Assembly (NCBI RefSeq): GCF_016925675.1
Contig: NZ_CP070506.1
Span: 3,284,501-3,348,500 of the forward strand
Direction: 5' to 3'
Origin: Pseudomonas hygromyciniae
GTDB taxonomy: Bacteria > Pseudomonadota > Gammaproteobacteria > Pseudomonadales > Pseudomonadaceae
DNA: 64,000 nucleotides
A model generated the notes under the pieces. The model was given only the letters and a program-made list of their open reading frames with translations. It searched no databases and had not been told where the DNA came from. Positions 25,753 through 34,917 of the stretch are shown in pieces. The first letter of the stretch is position 1. Each line of letters starts with the position of its first letter. A program made the position numbers and the translations under genes.

Positions 25753-28317
25753 CTAATCAGTCCGGCCCGTGATCAACGCACTGATCGCCTGGGCATTCAC
25801 CGGCACGCTGAGGTAGAAGCCCTGCGCCTCATCGCACTGCACATCCTTCAGCGCCTTGAGCTGGTCAAGGGTTTCCACGCCTTCGGCAGTCACCGTCAGC
25901 GAGAGCGCGCGACCCAGGCCGACAATCGCCTGGATGATCGACTGATCGCCGCCGCTGGCGGTCAGCCCACCGACAAAACTGCGGTCGATCTTCAGCCCGT
26001 CGAAGGGGAATGAGCGCAGATAACTCAACGATGAATAGCCGGTGCCAAAGTCATCCATCAGCAAGCGCACGCCCAGGGCCTTGAGGCCTTGCATGGTGTC
26101 CAAGGCGACTTTCTCGTCGTTGAGCATCACACTTTCGGTCAACTCCAGCTCCAGTCGCGCCGGGTTCAAACCCGTCTCGACCAGCACTGCTTTGACCCGC
26201 GCCACCAGATGCCCACGCTGGAACTCGGTAGAGGACAAATTGACCGAAATCATCACGTCGTCAGGCCAGCCAGCGGCCTCCTGGCAAGCCGCGTGCAGCA
26301 CCCAATTGCTCAGCGGCAGGATCAACCCGGTTTCTTCGGCAATGGGGATAAACACGTCAGGACCCAGCAGCCCGCGCCGCGGATGTTCCCAACGCACCAA
26401 GGCCTCGGCGCCGGCCAGGCGCTTGCCTTCGATGCGGTAGCGCGGCTGGAAATCCAGGCGCAGCTCACCGTTCTTGATCGCGTGGCGCAAATCGGCTTCA
26501 AGCTGGCGCCGCTCAATGATCCGCGCGTTCATATCGCCCGCATAAAAACGCCAGGTATTGCGCCCGCTTTCCTTGGCTTCGTAGAGCGCAATATCGGCAT
26601 AGCGCAGCAACTCTTCGGCCAGGGTCGCATCCGCCGGCGCCATGGCAATACCGATGCTGGCGCTGATGAACACTTCATGCTCAGTGATGTAAAACGGCTG
26701 CTCGATAAAATCGATTAGCCGCCGACACAGGCCTTCCACTTCCAACGGCGAACTCATGCCCGCCACCACCAACATAAACTCGTCGCCGCCAATGCGTGCG
26801 ACCAGGTCGTCACCGCGCAGGCAGCCCTGCAAGCGCCGCGACACCTGGTTGAGTACGTCATCGCCGGCGGCGTGCCCCAGCAGGTCATTGACCGGTTTGA
26901 AGCGATCAAGATCGATGCTGAGCATCACCAACGGCTGTTCCAGGGTCGGCACCGCCTTGAGCTTGCCTTCGAGGAACTCCTGCATGCGCGAACGGTTGGC
27001 CAGCCCAGTCAAGGCATCGTGTTGCGATAGGTACTCAATACGTCGCCGGGCCTGTACCTCTTCAGTGATGTCACTGGCGGTACCCCGATAACCCTGCCCC
27101 GGTATCTCGCGCACCGACAACCGGCAGATCCTTGGTTCGCCGTCACCCGAGAGGTAGTTGCATTGCACGATGGCATTCGGGCGATGGGCATGGTCCTTGA
27201 ACCAGTTGGACAACAGGCCCTGGTCCGAGGCCAGCAGGTCATCCGCCGCCAGCCCCAGGCAGTTGGCGCCCTTGAGGCCGGTGATCACATCGAAACGCTC
27301 CGACAGGTAGGTGAAGCGCAGTTGGCTATCCACCTCCCAGATCCAATCGGATGCCGCCTCGGCCACATCACGAAAACGCGCCTCGCTGACCAGCAGCGCG
27401 GCGCGACTGGCTTGCAGGGTGGCGTAGTTGCTGTCCATGATCCGCGCAGCGGCGGTGCTGCGGCGCTGGATCACCCAGGCCATCAGGGCGAAGATCAGCC
27501 CGGCGACCGTGACCAGGGGCACGACCAGCACCAGCAACTGGTGCCCCGGGTCATCGGAATCCCATTGCACCACGCCGGCATTGTCCCTGAGGCGCAGGCT
27601 CGGGACGTCCGCCGCGGTCCCGCCAGGCGGCGCGACCCGCAGGCCTTGCACACCAAAGTCCGCGCCCAACGCAGCCAGTCGTTGCGGCGCAAGCTTGGCA
27701 ATGAAGATCAACACCGAGGCGGGCCCGCTGTCAGCCTTCACACTCGGGTCAGTGCCCGGCGTCAGCGCCGCAGCGGCCAGCACCGCCGGCGCCCCGTCGG
27801 CCTGTACCAGGCGGCTCACCGATTGGCTGTTGACGGCGGCCTCCCGGGCCTGGGCCAGCAGTGGCTCGATCGGGATGTGCAGCCAGTCCTGTACGGCAAC
27901 GGTCTGCAACTGGCCATCAATCACCGAATACACCGTACGGCCTGTGGGATCGACAACAAAGACCCCTTCGAAGCCCAGATCGGCAAATAGCGTCGAGCCC
28001 AGGTTTTGCCGGCCAAACGCCCAGTCCACATCCACCTGCTGATGCAGGTGAACGTAGGCATCGCCCCAAAACGCATAGTCCTTGACCGTAGAGCCAGCGA
28101 CACGCTCCACAGACAGTAAGGCGTTTTCGATATCGATCCGACTGTGCTCGCCGGCGTCGTGATTCAGGTGATCGGCAATCGAAACCAGCAGCACCCCGAC
28201 CAACAGAAACATGGCCAGTAACAGCAACGAACAGGCAAGCAGATAAGCCCTTGCGGTAGAGAGATTGGAGACTTTGCCTTCCGGCGACGACTTTGGATCA
28301 ACCTTGAGCTTTTCCAT
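25753..28317 (-). CDS. Membrane-bound GGDEF/EAL protein with periplasmic CHASE4-like sensor and PAS domain
   Basis: 854 residues from MEKLKVDPKSS, preceded by GGAG. Two transmembrane segments (YLLACSLLLLAMFLLVGVLLV and VLVVPLVTVAGLIFALMAW) bracket a ~200-residue periplasmic domain with CHASE4 features (VKDYAFWGDAYVHLHQ). A PAS domain (residues ~315-420), a GGDEF domain with intact GGDEF and an EAL domain starting GAEALVRWEHP follow. The EAL domain keeps ELELTESVM, DDFGTGYSSLSYL and KIDRSFV, so both diguanylate cyclase and c-di-GMP phosphodiesterase sites appear competent. It should couple an external signal to c-di-GMP level. It stands alone, 125 bases from the acyl-CoA synthetase gene. Confidence 0.92.
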   Translation of the reverse strand: MEKLKVDPKSSPEGKVSNLSTARAYLLACSLLLLAMFLLVGVLLVSIADHLNHDAGEHSRIDIENALLSVERVAGSTVKDYAFWGDAYVHLHQQVDVDWAFGRQNLGSTLFADLGFEGVFVVDPTGRTVYSVIDGQLQTVAVQDWLHIPIEPLLAQAREAAVNSQSVSRLVQADGAPAVLAAAALTPGTDPSVKADSGPASVLIFIAKLAPQRLAALGADFGVQGLRVAPPGGTAADVPSLRLRDNAGVVQWDSDDPGHQLLVLVVPLVTVAGLIFALMAWVIQRRSTAAARIMDSNYATLQASRAALLVSEARFRDVAEAASDWIWEVDSQLRFTYLSERFDVITGLKGANCLGLAADDLLASDQGLLSNWFKDHAHRPNAIVQCNYLSGDGEPRICRLSVREIPGQGYRGTASDITEEVQARRRIEYLSQHDALTGLANRSRMQEFLEGKLKAVPTLEQPLVMLSIDLDRFKPVNDLLGHAAGDDVLNQVSRRLQGCLRGDDLVARIGGDEFMLVVAGMSSPLEVEGLCRRLIDFIEQPFYITEHEVFISASIGIAMAPADATLAEELLRYADIALYEAKESGRNTWRFYAGDMNARIIERRQLEADLRHAIKNGELRLDFQPRYRIEGKRLAGAEALVRWEHPRRGLLGPDVFIPIAEETGLILPLSNWVLHAACQEAAGWPDDVMISVNLSSTEFQRGHLVARVKAVLVETGLNPARLELELTESVMLNDEKVALDTMQGLKALGVRLLMDDFGTGYSSLSYLRSFPFDGLKIDRSFVGGLTASGGDQSIIQAIVGLGRALSLTVTAEGVETLDQLKALKDVQCDEAQGFYLSVPVNAQAISALITGRTD

Positions 28318-28442
28318 AGTGCTCCAGGCGCCAGGCGCCCTAACCACCCGCACCGAAAATCACACCACGCACACACAGCTGCGCGACTGCCTGCCCATAG
28401 ACGATAGACAACTTTTACGCTTCGAACAGCCCGAAAACCGCC

Positions 28443-30344
28443 TTATGCGCAATGCACCACATAACGCACGGCAAACCCGCTCAGGCGCTGATCCAATTGC
28501 TCACGGTGGACCGCGCTAAGCTGCGGCACATGAATATCCACGCGCTGCCCGTGGCGCTCGTCACTGTGGACCTCCACCCGGCTTGCCGCCGCGACCTGCC
28601 ACACCTCCTCCTCGAACACCCGGCGGATCGCATCCAGGCGCAAGGCGGGCTTGAAGGTCTTGCCCACAGCGGTCAACGGAATCTGCTCTACCAACCAGAT
28701 GTTCTTGGGCACCGCCGCACGTTCGTGGATGTGCTGCATGGCGTGCTCCAGCAACTGGGCCTCGCTGGCATGTTCGCCGGTCTTGAGCTGCACGTACACC
28801 ACCGGCAGTTCCCCGGCCCTGGTATCCGGCTTGCCCACTGCGGCGGCCAACGCTACGCACGGATGACGATGCAACGCCTCTTCGATCATCTGCGGGTCGA
28901 TATTATGGCCACCGCGAATAATCAGATCCTTGCTGCGACCGGTCAGCCAGATGTAGCCATCGGCATCGATGCGCCCCAGGTCGCCGGTATTGAACCAGTC
29001 ACCATCAAGCCAGATGCCGGCGTTCTTGTCCGCTTGCAGATACCCCTTGAACACCGTCGGACCACGCAGGCACAGGGAGCCAGGCTCGTCCGTGGCGGCA
29101 TCACGCAAGTAATTGCCATCGCTGTCGAGCACCGCGATCTTGACCTCGCAATACGGCAGGCGCAGGCCGATGGAACCGGGACGACGCTCGCCCTCATAGG
29201 GATTGCAGGCGGTGGCGCAGGTGCCTTCGGTCAAGCCATAACCTTCGATGATGCGCAGCCCCGTGCGGGCTTCGAACTGGCGGATGAGTTCCACCGGCAT
29301 CGGCGCTGCACCGCAGAGCGCAAAGCGCAGACTGGAGACGTCGATACCGTCATTGGGGATCTGCAGCAGTGCCGCATAGATGGTAGGCACCCCACTGAAA
29401 CTGCTGACTCGGTAGCGCTCCACCAGCCTCCAGAAGTCCTTGATCAAGGCCGGGTTGCGGTAACCCTGGGGCCCGGCGAGCAGCACCTGCGCGCCGTTAT
29501 GAAACGCGGCAAGCCCGGTGACCATCACCCCGTTGACGTGAAACAGCGGTAACCCGCAGAGCAGCACATCGTCCGGTACATATCGCCCATGCAGGCCAAT
29601 GATCTCGGCCATCGCCACTTCGTTGAAGTGGGTGTGAGGGGCCAGTTTCGGGGTGCCCGTGGTGCCGCCGGTGTGAAAGTAGGAGGCGATATCGTCAGGC
29701 TGGATAACCCGCCCGCTTTCCAGATAATCGGCCGGGGCGGCTGCAAGTACTTCATCGAAGTCCAGGACGCCTGCCGGCATCGCTGGCCGCTGGGCTCTTA
29801 CGGCGCTGCGTTGCGGCTCCGGCAACCGGTTGGCGAGGTCGACCGTCACAATCGTGGGCATCTGTGGCAAAAAGTCTGCCAGGGCCGCCACTTTCTGCCA
29901 CAGCTCGGTACCGGGGAACGGTGCCAGTGTGACCAGCACCGAGGTATTGGAAGCCCGGATCAGCTCTGCAATGTGCTCAGGTTCGAGCAACGGATTGATC
30001 GCATTGACGATCCCCGCCGCCTCACCGCCCCAAATCACAAAGTGCGTCTGCGGCAGGTTAGGCAACAGGAAAGAAACGGCCTGGCCGGGGCGCAACCCTA
30101 GACGATGCAAGGCGTTGGCGGTTTGCGTGACCTTGGCAAAAAGCTCGGCATAACTGATGCGCCAAGGCTGATCCTCGATGCTGCCCGTCGGCAGGAAACA
30201 CAAGGCCGGCAGATCGGCAAAGCGTTCGGCGGCACGCTGCAGCAACTCATAGGTACTGCCCGGCAAGTCACGCTGGGCCAAGGGATAGTGTTGCTCCAGG
30301 GCTTGGATATCGCTCAACCGGGCAAGGGAAACAGGACTGTTCAT
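28443..30344 (-). CDS. Acyl-CoA synthetase (AMP-dependent ligase family)
   Basis: 633 residues. The AMP-binding P-loop reads YFHTGGTTGTPKLAPHTH, followed by IIEGYGLTEGTCATA, GDWFNTGDLGRID and GRSKDLIIRGGHNIDPQMIEEAL, and the C-terminal catalytic lysine in AVGKTFKPALR. These are all signatures of adenylate-forming acyl-CoA synthetases. The protein is longer than most members, with ~60 extra residues at each end, and the family includes enzymes acting on long-chain and aryl acids. It would activate an acid to its CoA thioester in the cytosol. Upstream lies only a gene remnant and BIME repeats, so its pathway context has been lost or lies elsewhere. Confidence 0.85.
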   Translation of the reverse strand: MNSPVSLARLSDIQALEQHYPLAQRDLPGSTYELLQRAAERFADLPALCFLPTGSIEDQPWRISYAELFAKVTQTANALHRLGLRPGQAVSFLLPNLPQTHFVIWGGEAAGIVNAINPLLEPEHIAELIRASNTSVLVTLAPFPGTELWQKVAALADFLPQMPTIVTVDLANRLPEPQRSAVRAQRPAMPAGVLDFDEVLAAAPADYLESGRVIQPDDIASYFHTGGTTGTPKLAPHTHFNEVAMAEIIGLHGRYVPDDVLLCGLPLFHVNGVMVTGLAAFHNGAQVLLAGPQGYRNPALIKDFWRLVERYRVSSFSGVPTIYAALLQIPNDGIDVSSLRFALCGAAPMPVELIRQFEARTGLRIIEGYGLTEGTCATACNPYEGERRPGSIGLRLPYCEVKIAVLDSDGNYLRDAATDEPGSLCLRGPTVFKGYLQADKNAGIWLDGDWFNTGDLGRIDADGYIWLTGRSKDLIIRGGHNIDPQMIEEALHRHPCVALAAAVGKPDTRAGELPVVYVQLKTGEHASEAQLLEHAMQHIHERAAVPKNIWLVEQIPLTAVGKTFKPALRLDAIRRVFEEEVWQVAAASRVEVHSDERHGQRVDIHVPQLSAVHREQLDQRLSGFAVRYVVHCA

Positions 30345-30368
30345 GGGTTTATTGTTCTTCCGTGGTTT

Positions 30369-30572
30369 TTACAAAGGGCGCCAGGGGATGGGGGCTGGCA
30401 AATGCGCCAGCGTCGTGTACTGGCACTGCTCGGTAAAACGCAGCAGCCCCGGATCCAGCAACCCCTTCTGCTCGCTGCTCAGTTGCGCGGCCAGATCCAT
30501 GGCCCCAGCGTAGACCACGGTTTTGAACAACTCCAGTGGGTCACTAGTGCCAGGCCGGACGCACACTCTCAC
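30369..30572 (-). pseudogene. C-terminal remnant of an unidentified gene
   Basis: A 67-codon frame reads DPLELFKTVVYAGAMDLAAQLSSEQKG and ends PIPWRPL. It looks like the end of a real protein: amphipathic, no rare-codon clutter, and 24 bases upstream of the acyl-CoA synthetase start. The matching N-terminus is missing. Upstream, another frame carries a short stretch ALAMIASTACWAMGESVRPAWH that could be the preceding part, after which REP/BIME sequence takes over at ~30620. Probably a gene truncated by repeat-mediated deletion. I do not recognise the family. Confidence 0.4.
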
Positions 30573-30618
30573 CCATTGCCCAGCAGGCGGTGGACGCGAT
30601 CATCGCCAACGCCCACGG

Positions 30619-30813
30619 TGGTCGTGTGGCGAGCGGGCTTGTCGGAACGCCGCATCGCCCGCGCTGGGCTGCGAAGCAGCCCCAAAACCAGCCGTTACGG
30701 AGTATCTGATATACCGCACTCGGCTTACTGGGGCTGCTTCGCAGCCCAACGCGGGGCAAGCCCGCTCGCCACAGGGGGGGGGCGGCAGTGTCTGAAAGTT
30801 GTGTAGATACCGA
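30619..30813. repeat. BIME: nested inverted REP elements plus dispersed 27-base repeat
   Basis: GTGGCGAGCGGGCTTG and CAAGCCCGCTCGCCAC form the outer arms; CTGGGCTGCGAAGCAGCCCCA and its inverse TGGGGCTGCTTCGCAGCCCA form inner arms. A copy of the same architecture lies at 60220-60356. It is followed by a run of nine G and the 27-base repeat (30787-30813) also seen at 17435-17461. Confidence 0.8.
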
Positions 30814-30827
30814 CGCTCCCACAGGGG

Positions 30828-31490
30828 TCAGGGCCTGCCCAACACCTTGCTGAAGCTTTGCGCCGCCGGCTGCAACCAGCGTGCCTGGACCAGTAGTGGG
30901 GTCACAGCGGCACCTGGCTCAATCTGCCCGTCCACCTGCAAGCGCCGCGGGTCCGCTTCGATCTTGAAGTGGTGCTCGGCAGGCAGTTGCAGGTCGGCCA
31001 ATAGCCGCAGCCCATCGCGGCACTGTAGCGCTATCCGAGCGTTTCCCAGTTTGACCAGCCATGGACTCAACACGGCAAGGTCCTGCCCCACCAACTCCCC
31101 TTGCGTTTTACGGCACCCCGTTCCGGCGCCATCGACCTGCAATCGCCCTTCCCAATGGCCGTCCAGCACGAACATCGGCGCCGGCAAGGCGTTGACCGCA
31201 CGCGGCGCCAACTGCGCCTGCCAATTCCACGGCCAGCCCTGAATCGACAATGCCCAGAAGCGTTGTTGAAAGCCCAGGCCCACCTGCGCCTTCCACGGCC
31301 GCAGGTTCCACGCCACCGGGCCCAGGGCGCCAACCCGCGTCGCGTGGCCATTCCACACACTGCCCGCGACACCGATAGGTTGCCAGCCAGCCGGCCATGG
31401 CACTTGGCGGGCGACAAAGGTGGCTGGCAGCTCCAACAGCAAGGTCAGGGCAAACACCAGAATGGCCCATGTGATGACCCCGCGACTCAT
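30828..31490 (-). CDS. gspN: Type II secretion system protein GspN
   Basis: 220 residues, last gene of the gsp operon. One N-terminal membrane anchor (ITWAILVFALTLLLELPATFVA) is followed by a periplasmic domain with WPAGWQPIGVAGSVWNGHATRV and SPWLVKLGNARIALQCRDGLRLL, patterns typical of GspN. GspN is an accessory inner-membrane component present in some T2SS clusters only. It overlaps gspM by four bases. Assignment rests on position and these motifs; sequence conservation in the family is low. Confidence 0.8.
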   Translation of the reverse strand: MSRGVITWAILVFALTLLLELPATFVARQVPWPAGWQPIGVAGSVWNGHATRVGALGPVAWNLRPWKAQVGLGFQQRFWALSIQGWPWNWQAQLAPRAVNALPAPMFVLDGHWEGRLQVDGAGTGCRKTQGELVGQDLAVLSPWLVKLGNARIALQCRDGLRLLADLQLPAEHHFKIEADPRRLQVDGQIEPGAAVTPLLVQARWLQPAAQSFSKVLGRP

Positions 31491-31918
31491 GGCCGCGCCG
31501 CCACTTCCAGGCTAAAGGCATACCTCTGGCCGCCAGCCTGCTCAAGGCTCCATTGCAGCGGCCGCGCCCCCTGTTCCTGCACGGTGCGCAGCAGTTGCTG
31601 CAAGGCTTGGGGCCCGGGCAGTTCGCCTTGCAATTGCCAGCGATCGCCTTGCTGCTCGACACGGGTCAACACCCATTGGCGCGACACCGCCAGCGCCTGC
31701 CATTGCTCGTTGGAAAATGCTGCCGGCGGGATCAGCGCACCGGCCTGTTGCGCCAGTGCCTGCCACTGGCGCGCATCCTGCCAGGCTGCCAACAGCGGCC
31801 GAGTCAGCAACACCAGCAGCAACAGCGCAACGGTGGACCAGCCGGCCAGCAGGCTATAGCGGCGCTTGGCCGGCAGTTGGTTGAAATGGGCCAGGTACGC
31901 GTGCATCCGGGCTTTCAT
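31487..31918 (-). CDS. gspM: Type II secretion system protein GspM
   Basis: 143 residues with one N-terminal membrane segment (YSLLAGWSTVALLLLVLLTRPLL) followed by a short alpha/beta periplasmic domain ending in WSLEQAGGQRYAFSLEVAARP. Size, topology and position between gspL and gspN, each overlapping by four bases, identify it as GspM. GspM partners GspL in the inner-membrane platform and links the cytoplasmic ATPase to the pseudopilus. Confidence 0.85.
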   Translation of the reverse strand: MKARMHAYLAHFNQLPAKRRYSLLAGWSTVALLLLVLLTRPLLAAWQDARQWQALAQQAGALIPPAAFSNEQWQALAVSRQWVLTRVEQQGDRWQLQGELPGPQALQQLLRTVQEQGARPLQWSLEQAGGQRYAFSLEVAARP

Positions 31919-33024
31919 GGTTGTTCTCCCAGATCAAAACTCAGGTGCAGTTGCACGCCGACCCCTTGCACCTCATCGGTCCATTGGGCGCCCGCGAGTT
32001 GGGCAATGGCCTGCCATTGCGCCGGCTCCGGCCGGGGACCATTACCGCGCAGGCCGAGGCGCCAATGCTTGCCGTCGAACGCCATACTCATCACCGACCA
32101 CCCCGGCTGCTGTTGCAACCAGGCCGAGAGTCCCTGCTCCAGGGCCACGATTTTTTGCTGGCGCACCTGCCATTCGGTCGCCTCGCCTTGCACCCGCGCC
32201 AACGCCGTACGGGCCTGTTGCGGATTGCTGGCGGGCCCGGCCACCGCCCGGACCTGGGTTTTCCAAACGTCGATCTGGCGCAAGCTCTGCAACAGATACA
32301 CCGCACTCCAACAGGTCGCCAACACCACACACCCCAACAGCAAGTGCCGCTGTAAGCGGTTCATCAGAGGGGCCCGCTGTGCACGGACACGCGTCGGCCG
32401 CGAGCCTTCCAGCACACTGGGCAGTTGCTCCAGGCGCGCCAGGCGCGACGGCCAGTCGCCCGCAAGCGTCTCGCCAGGCAGATCGCGCCAGGCCTGGGGC
32501 AAGCGCTCACCCAATACCGATGGCCACACCAACCATTGCCGGGAGTGGGCCTTCAGGCACAGCAGTTGTTCGCGCTGCCAACGCACCGCGTGCCCCGGCT
32601 CGGCGTTCGGCAACAACTGCACCTCTGCCCAACCGTGGGTGATCTGCACGCCAAGTGCGGCACACTCGGCCAGCCAGTGCTGCACCTGCTCACGCTGCAT
32701 GACCAACAACTCCAACTGCCCGGCTTCGCGGGACAGGCAACTGACCAGCAACGCTTCGGCGGGCTGCTGCGCATACTCTTCAAACAATTGCGGCCACTCA
32801 TGGCGCTTGAGCCCCGGCGGCGCCGGCAGGCAGAAATGGCTGCAATCCAGTGCCGGAATAATCAAGGCGCCCGGCAGTTGCAGCAGAGCGGGCGGTGGCG
32901 GCCAGACGCCGCTTGCGCAAGCCTGTTGCGCGCTGTAGTGCAGCCACTGCCAAGGTCCCTCGGCGGTGGCTGGCGGGCGCACCAGCAACCATTCCCGCGG
33001 TTTGGCCCGCAGACGCTCAAACAT
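31915..33024 (-). CDS. gspL: Type II secretion system protein GspL
   Basis: 369 residues from MFERLRAKPREW; a longer open frame overlaps gspJ antisense-like and is not supported. The N-terminal cytoplasmic actin-like domain (LLVRPPATAEGPWQWL, then ALIIPALDCSHFCLPAP) recruits GspE. A single membrane helix (LLLGCVVLATCWSAVYLL, about residue 235) and a periplasmic ferredoxin-like domain (WSVMSMAFDGKHWRLGLRG) follow. It is the inner-membrane platform protein. gspK, which usually precedes gspL, is absent at this point and lies at 44908-45870. Confidence 0.88.
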   Translation of the reverse strand: MFERLRAKPREWLLVRPPATAEGPWQWLHYSAQQACASGVWPPPPALLQLPGALIIPALDCSHFCLPAPPGLKRHEWPQLFEEYAQQPAEALLVSCLSREAGQLELLVMQREQVQHWLAECAALGVQITHGWAEVQLLPNAEPGHAVRWQREQLLCLKAHSRQWLVWPSVLGERLPQAWRDLPGETLAGDWPSRLARLEQLPSVLEGSRPTRVRAQRAPLMNRLQRHLLLGCVVLATCWSAVYLLQSLRQIDVWKTQVRAVAGPASNPQQARTALARVQGEATEWQVRQQKIVALEQGLSAWLQQQPGWSVMSMAFDGKHWRLGLRGNGPRPEPAQWQAIAQLAGAQWTDEVQGVGVQLHLSFDLGEQP

Positions 33025-33038
33025 ACCGGTGCTCCCCC

Positions 33039-33629
33039 TCACGGCTGGGTATCGGGCAAGGCGAAGGTACAGACATAAGGGGCTCCATGATGCTCGAACT
33101 CGATCCGCACGCCGCGATTGGGCTGGGCGGCAGCAGTAGAAGGAAAGGCCAGCCAACGCGTGCCCTGATAAAAACTGAAGGTGGCGCGCTCGACCGGCGC
33201 CAATGACTCTTTGAGTGCCCAGCGTGGCTTGTCGGCGGCGTACAGGTCGGCCGAGACCCACAGCTCCAGGCGCTGCTGGCGCGCATCGAACAACAGGCGC
33301 TGGCGTTGCACGCGTGATGCGCCGTCGGCGGGCGGCCAGGCGGCCAGGGCCACCCACTGCAATTGCCCCAGACTCGGCTGCCACTCCAGCCACGCCAAGT
33401 CCAGGGGCAAGCGCTGCTCGTACAACTGGCGCAACACCAGGCCATCGAAACGGCGCTCCAGGGCCATGCACCATTCCAATACCTGGGGCTCGCCGCCGGG
33501 CTCTTCCAAACGCTCACGCACCTTGACCCAGCCATTGACCAGGGCGGCCAACAACACCCCGACCACCGCCGTGAGCGCCATCGCCACCAACAGCTCGACC
33601 AGGGTCAAGCCACGCTGCGCGGCCTTCAT
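33039..33629 (-). CDS. gspJ: Type II secretion minor pseudopilin GspJ
   Basis: 196 residues. The prepilin leader MKAAQRG is followed by the hydrophobic helix LTLVELLVAMALTAVVGVLLAALV with the conserved Glu at mature position +5. The leader would be cut after Gly by a PilD-type prepilin peptidase, whose gene is not in the window. The C-terminal beta-rich domain (LEWCMALERRFDGLVLRQL, RVRIEFEHHGAPYVCTFALP) fits GspJ. It overlaps gspI by four bases. GspJ forms the pseudopilus tip complex with GspI and GspK. Confidence 0.9.
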   Translation of the reverse strand: MKAAQRGLTLVELLVAMALTAVVGVLLAALVNGWVKVRERLEEPGGEPQVLEWCMALERRFDGLVLRQLYEQRLPLDLAWLEWQPSLGQLQWVALAAWPPADGASRVQRQRLLFDARQQRLELWVSADLYAADKPRWALKESLAPVERATFSFYQGTRWLAFPSTAAAQPNRGVRIEFEHHGAPYVCTFALPDTQP

Positions 33630-33991
33630 GGGCGCACCAGAAACAGGCTGAACTGGCCCAGGGGCTGGCGCTGCCCAGGGTCGGCAAACAGCGTCAACTC
33701 ACCTCGGCGCAAGCGATTGACCCCGGTATTGCCCAAGGTCAGTTGCCAGTGACAGGTGGCGTGCCCCTGGCGCAGCTCGCCGCTCACCGCCTTGATCTGC
33801 GGCCAGTACTGCTCCACGCCGAACCGCGTCTCCAGTTCCCGCGCGCACAAACTGCCCAGGCGATGTTGCGCGACGGCCTGGTGGGTTGCGATGCGCTGGC
33901 GCAACAACTGGCTGACCATCACCGCCATCAGCGCGGCAATCCCCAGGGCGACCATGACTTCGAGCAAGGTAAAACCTCGTTGGCGCTTCAT
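33626..33991 (-). CDS. gspI: Type II secretion minor pseudopilin GspI
   Basis: 121 residues from MKRQRGFTLLEVMVALGIAAL; prepilin cleavage site G-F with Glu+5. ATGA overlap with the gspH stop and with gspJ shows translational coupling. The body (LGSLCARELETRFGVEQYWPQ, ATCHWQLTLGNTGVNRLRRGELTLFA) fits GspI, the minor pseudopilin that initiates the tip complex. Because of a frameshift the upstream frame from gspH happens to run into this gene, giving an artefactually long open frame. Confidence 0.9.
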   Translation of the reverse strand: MKRQRGFTLLEVMVALGIAALMAVMVSQLLRQRIATHQAVAQHRLGSLCARELETRFGVEQYWPQIKAVSGELRQGHATCHWQLTLGNTGVNRLRRGELTLFADPGQRQPLGQFSLFLVRP

Positions 33992-34439
33992 GGCAGGGTC
34001 GCGATATGCAGGGTGTTGTCCGCTTGCCATTGCCAGCGCTGGCGGCCCTCGGCCCAACGCCAGGTCAATGACACCGGGCGGGCCAGCCCCCGATGGGGTG
34101 AACATCACTTGGGGCTCGCTGCTCACCGGCCAGTCAGGTTGCAGGCCAGTCGGCCAGGGCGCGCTGCGCGACGGTTCGACCCGCCACCCAGGCGCACCCC
34201 GCCCGACCTGCCAGCGCACGAACTCGGGGCTGCGGCCATTCCAGCGCAAGCCCAGCAACTGCCCGGCATGCCGGGCCTGGGCGGCCTGGCTGCGGGCCTC
34301 GTTGGCCAGTTGGGCCAGGGCCTGGCGCATCGGCGCCTGGCCGGCATCGAGGAACGCCACCCCCCAGGGCGCTGAACAAGCCGACGATCAGCAACACCAC
34401 CAGCATTTCCAGGAGCGAAAACCCGCGACTGCGCTGCAT
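33988..34439 (-). pseudogene. gspH: Type II secretion pseudopilin GspH, frame interrupted at two G/C runs
   Basis: Starts MQRSRGFSLLEMLVVLLIVGLFSALG (prepilin leader, Glu+5). At the C6 run 34360-34365 (plus strand) one extra base shifts the frame; removing it gives ALGVAFLDAGQAPMRQALAQLANEARSQAAQARHAG. At the C5 run 34087-34091 a second extra base occurs; removing it gives FTPSGLARPVSLTWRWAEGRQRWQWQADNTLHIATLP, whose stop overlaps the gspI start as ATGA. The repaired protein has 149 residues, normal for GspH. Two independent +1 errors in G runs within an otherwise intact operon point to sequencing error rather than loss of the gene. Confidence 0.85.
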
Positions 34440-34441
34440 GC

Positions 34442-34885
34442 CTAGAGGTTCCAGTTACCGATATCGGCATCGGTGCCTTCGCCGCCTTCCTGGCCGTCGG
34501 CGCCCAGGGAAAACAAGTCTACCCGGCCATGTTGGCCTGGCGTGCGGTAGCCATAGGCGTTGCCCCACGGGTCCTCGGGTAGCCGGCGGATATAGCCGTC
34601 GGCGCGCCAGCTGCGCGGCAACGGCTCCAGGGATGGTTTGCTGACCAGGGCCTGCAAACCCTGCTCGGAGGTAGGGAACCGCAGGTTGTCGAGGCGGTAC
34701 ATATCCAGCGCCTGCTCCAGGGTCGCCAGGTCAGCCAGGGCCTTCTGGCGCATGGCCTTGTCCTGGCTGCCGAGCACGCTGGGGGCGACCACCGCGATCA
34801 GCAGGCCGATGATAAAAATCACCACCATGATTTCCATCAGGGTGAAACCGCGTTCGCGGCGTTTGACTGCACGATTGCCTGGCAT
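34442..34885 (-). CDS. gspG: Type II secretion major pseudopilin GspG
   Basis: 147 residues from MPGNRAVKRRERG, with GGAG nine bases upstream; in-frame ATGs at 34900 and 34921 are alternatives. The prepilin site RRERG-FTLMEIMVVIFIIGLLIAVVAPSVLG, and the conserved KALADLATLEQALDMYRLDN, FPTSEQGLQAL and DPWGNAYGYRTPGQHGRVDLFSLGADGQEGGEG segments are textbook GspG, including the calcium-binding C-terminal loop. It polymerises into the pseudopilus that pushes substrates through GspD. Confidence 0.95.
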   Translation of the reverse strand: MPGNRAVKRRERGFTLMEIMVVIFIIGLLIAVVAPSVLGSQDKAMRQKALADLATLEQALDMYRLDNLRFPTSEQGLQALVSKPSLEPLPRSWRADGYIRRLPEDPWGNAYGYRTPGQHGRVDLFSLGADGQEGGEGTDADIGNWNL

Positions 34886-34917
34886 GGCTTGGCTCTCCAT
34901 TTTCAAGTTCTCTATTT

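Noticed and set aside
33626-34360. A 244-residue fusion of GspH and GspI
   Set aside because: The long frame arises only because two +1 insertions in gspH move its sequence into the gspI frame; repairing them restores two normal pseudopilin genes with an ATGA overlap.
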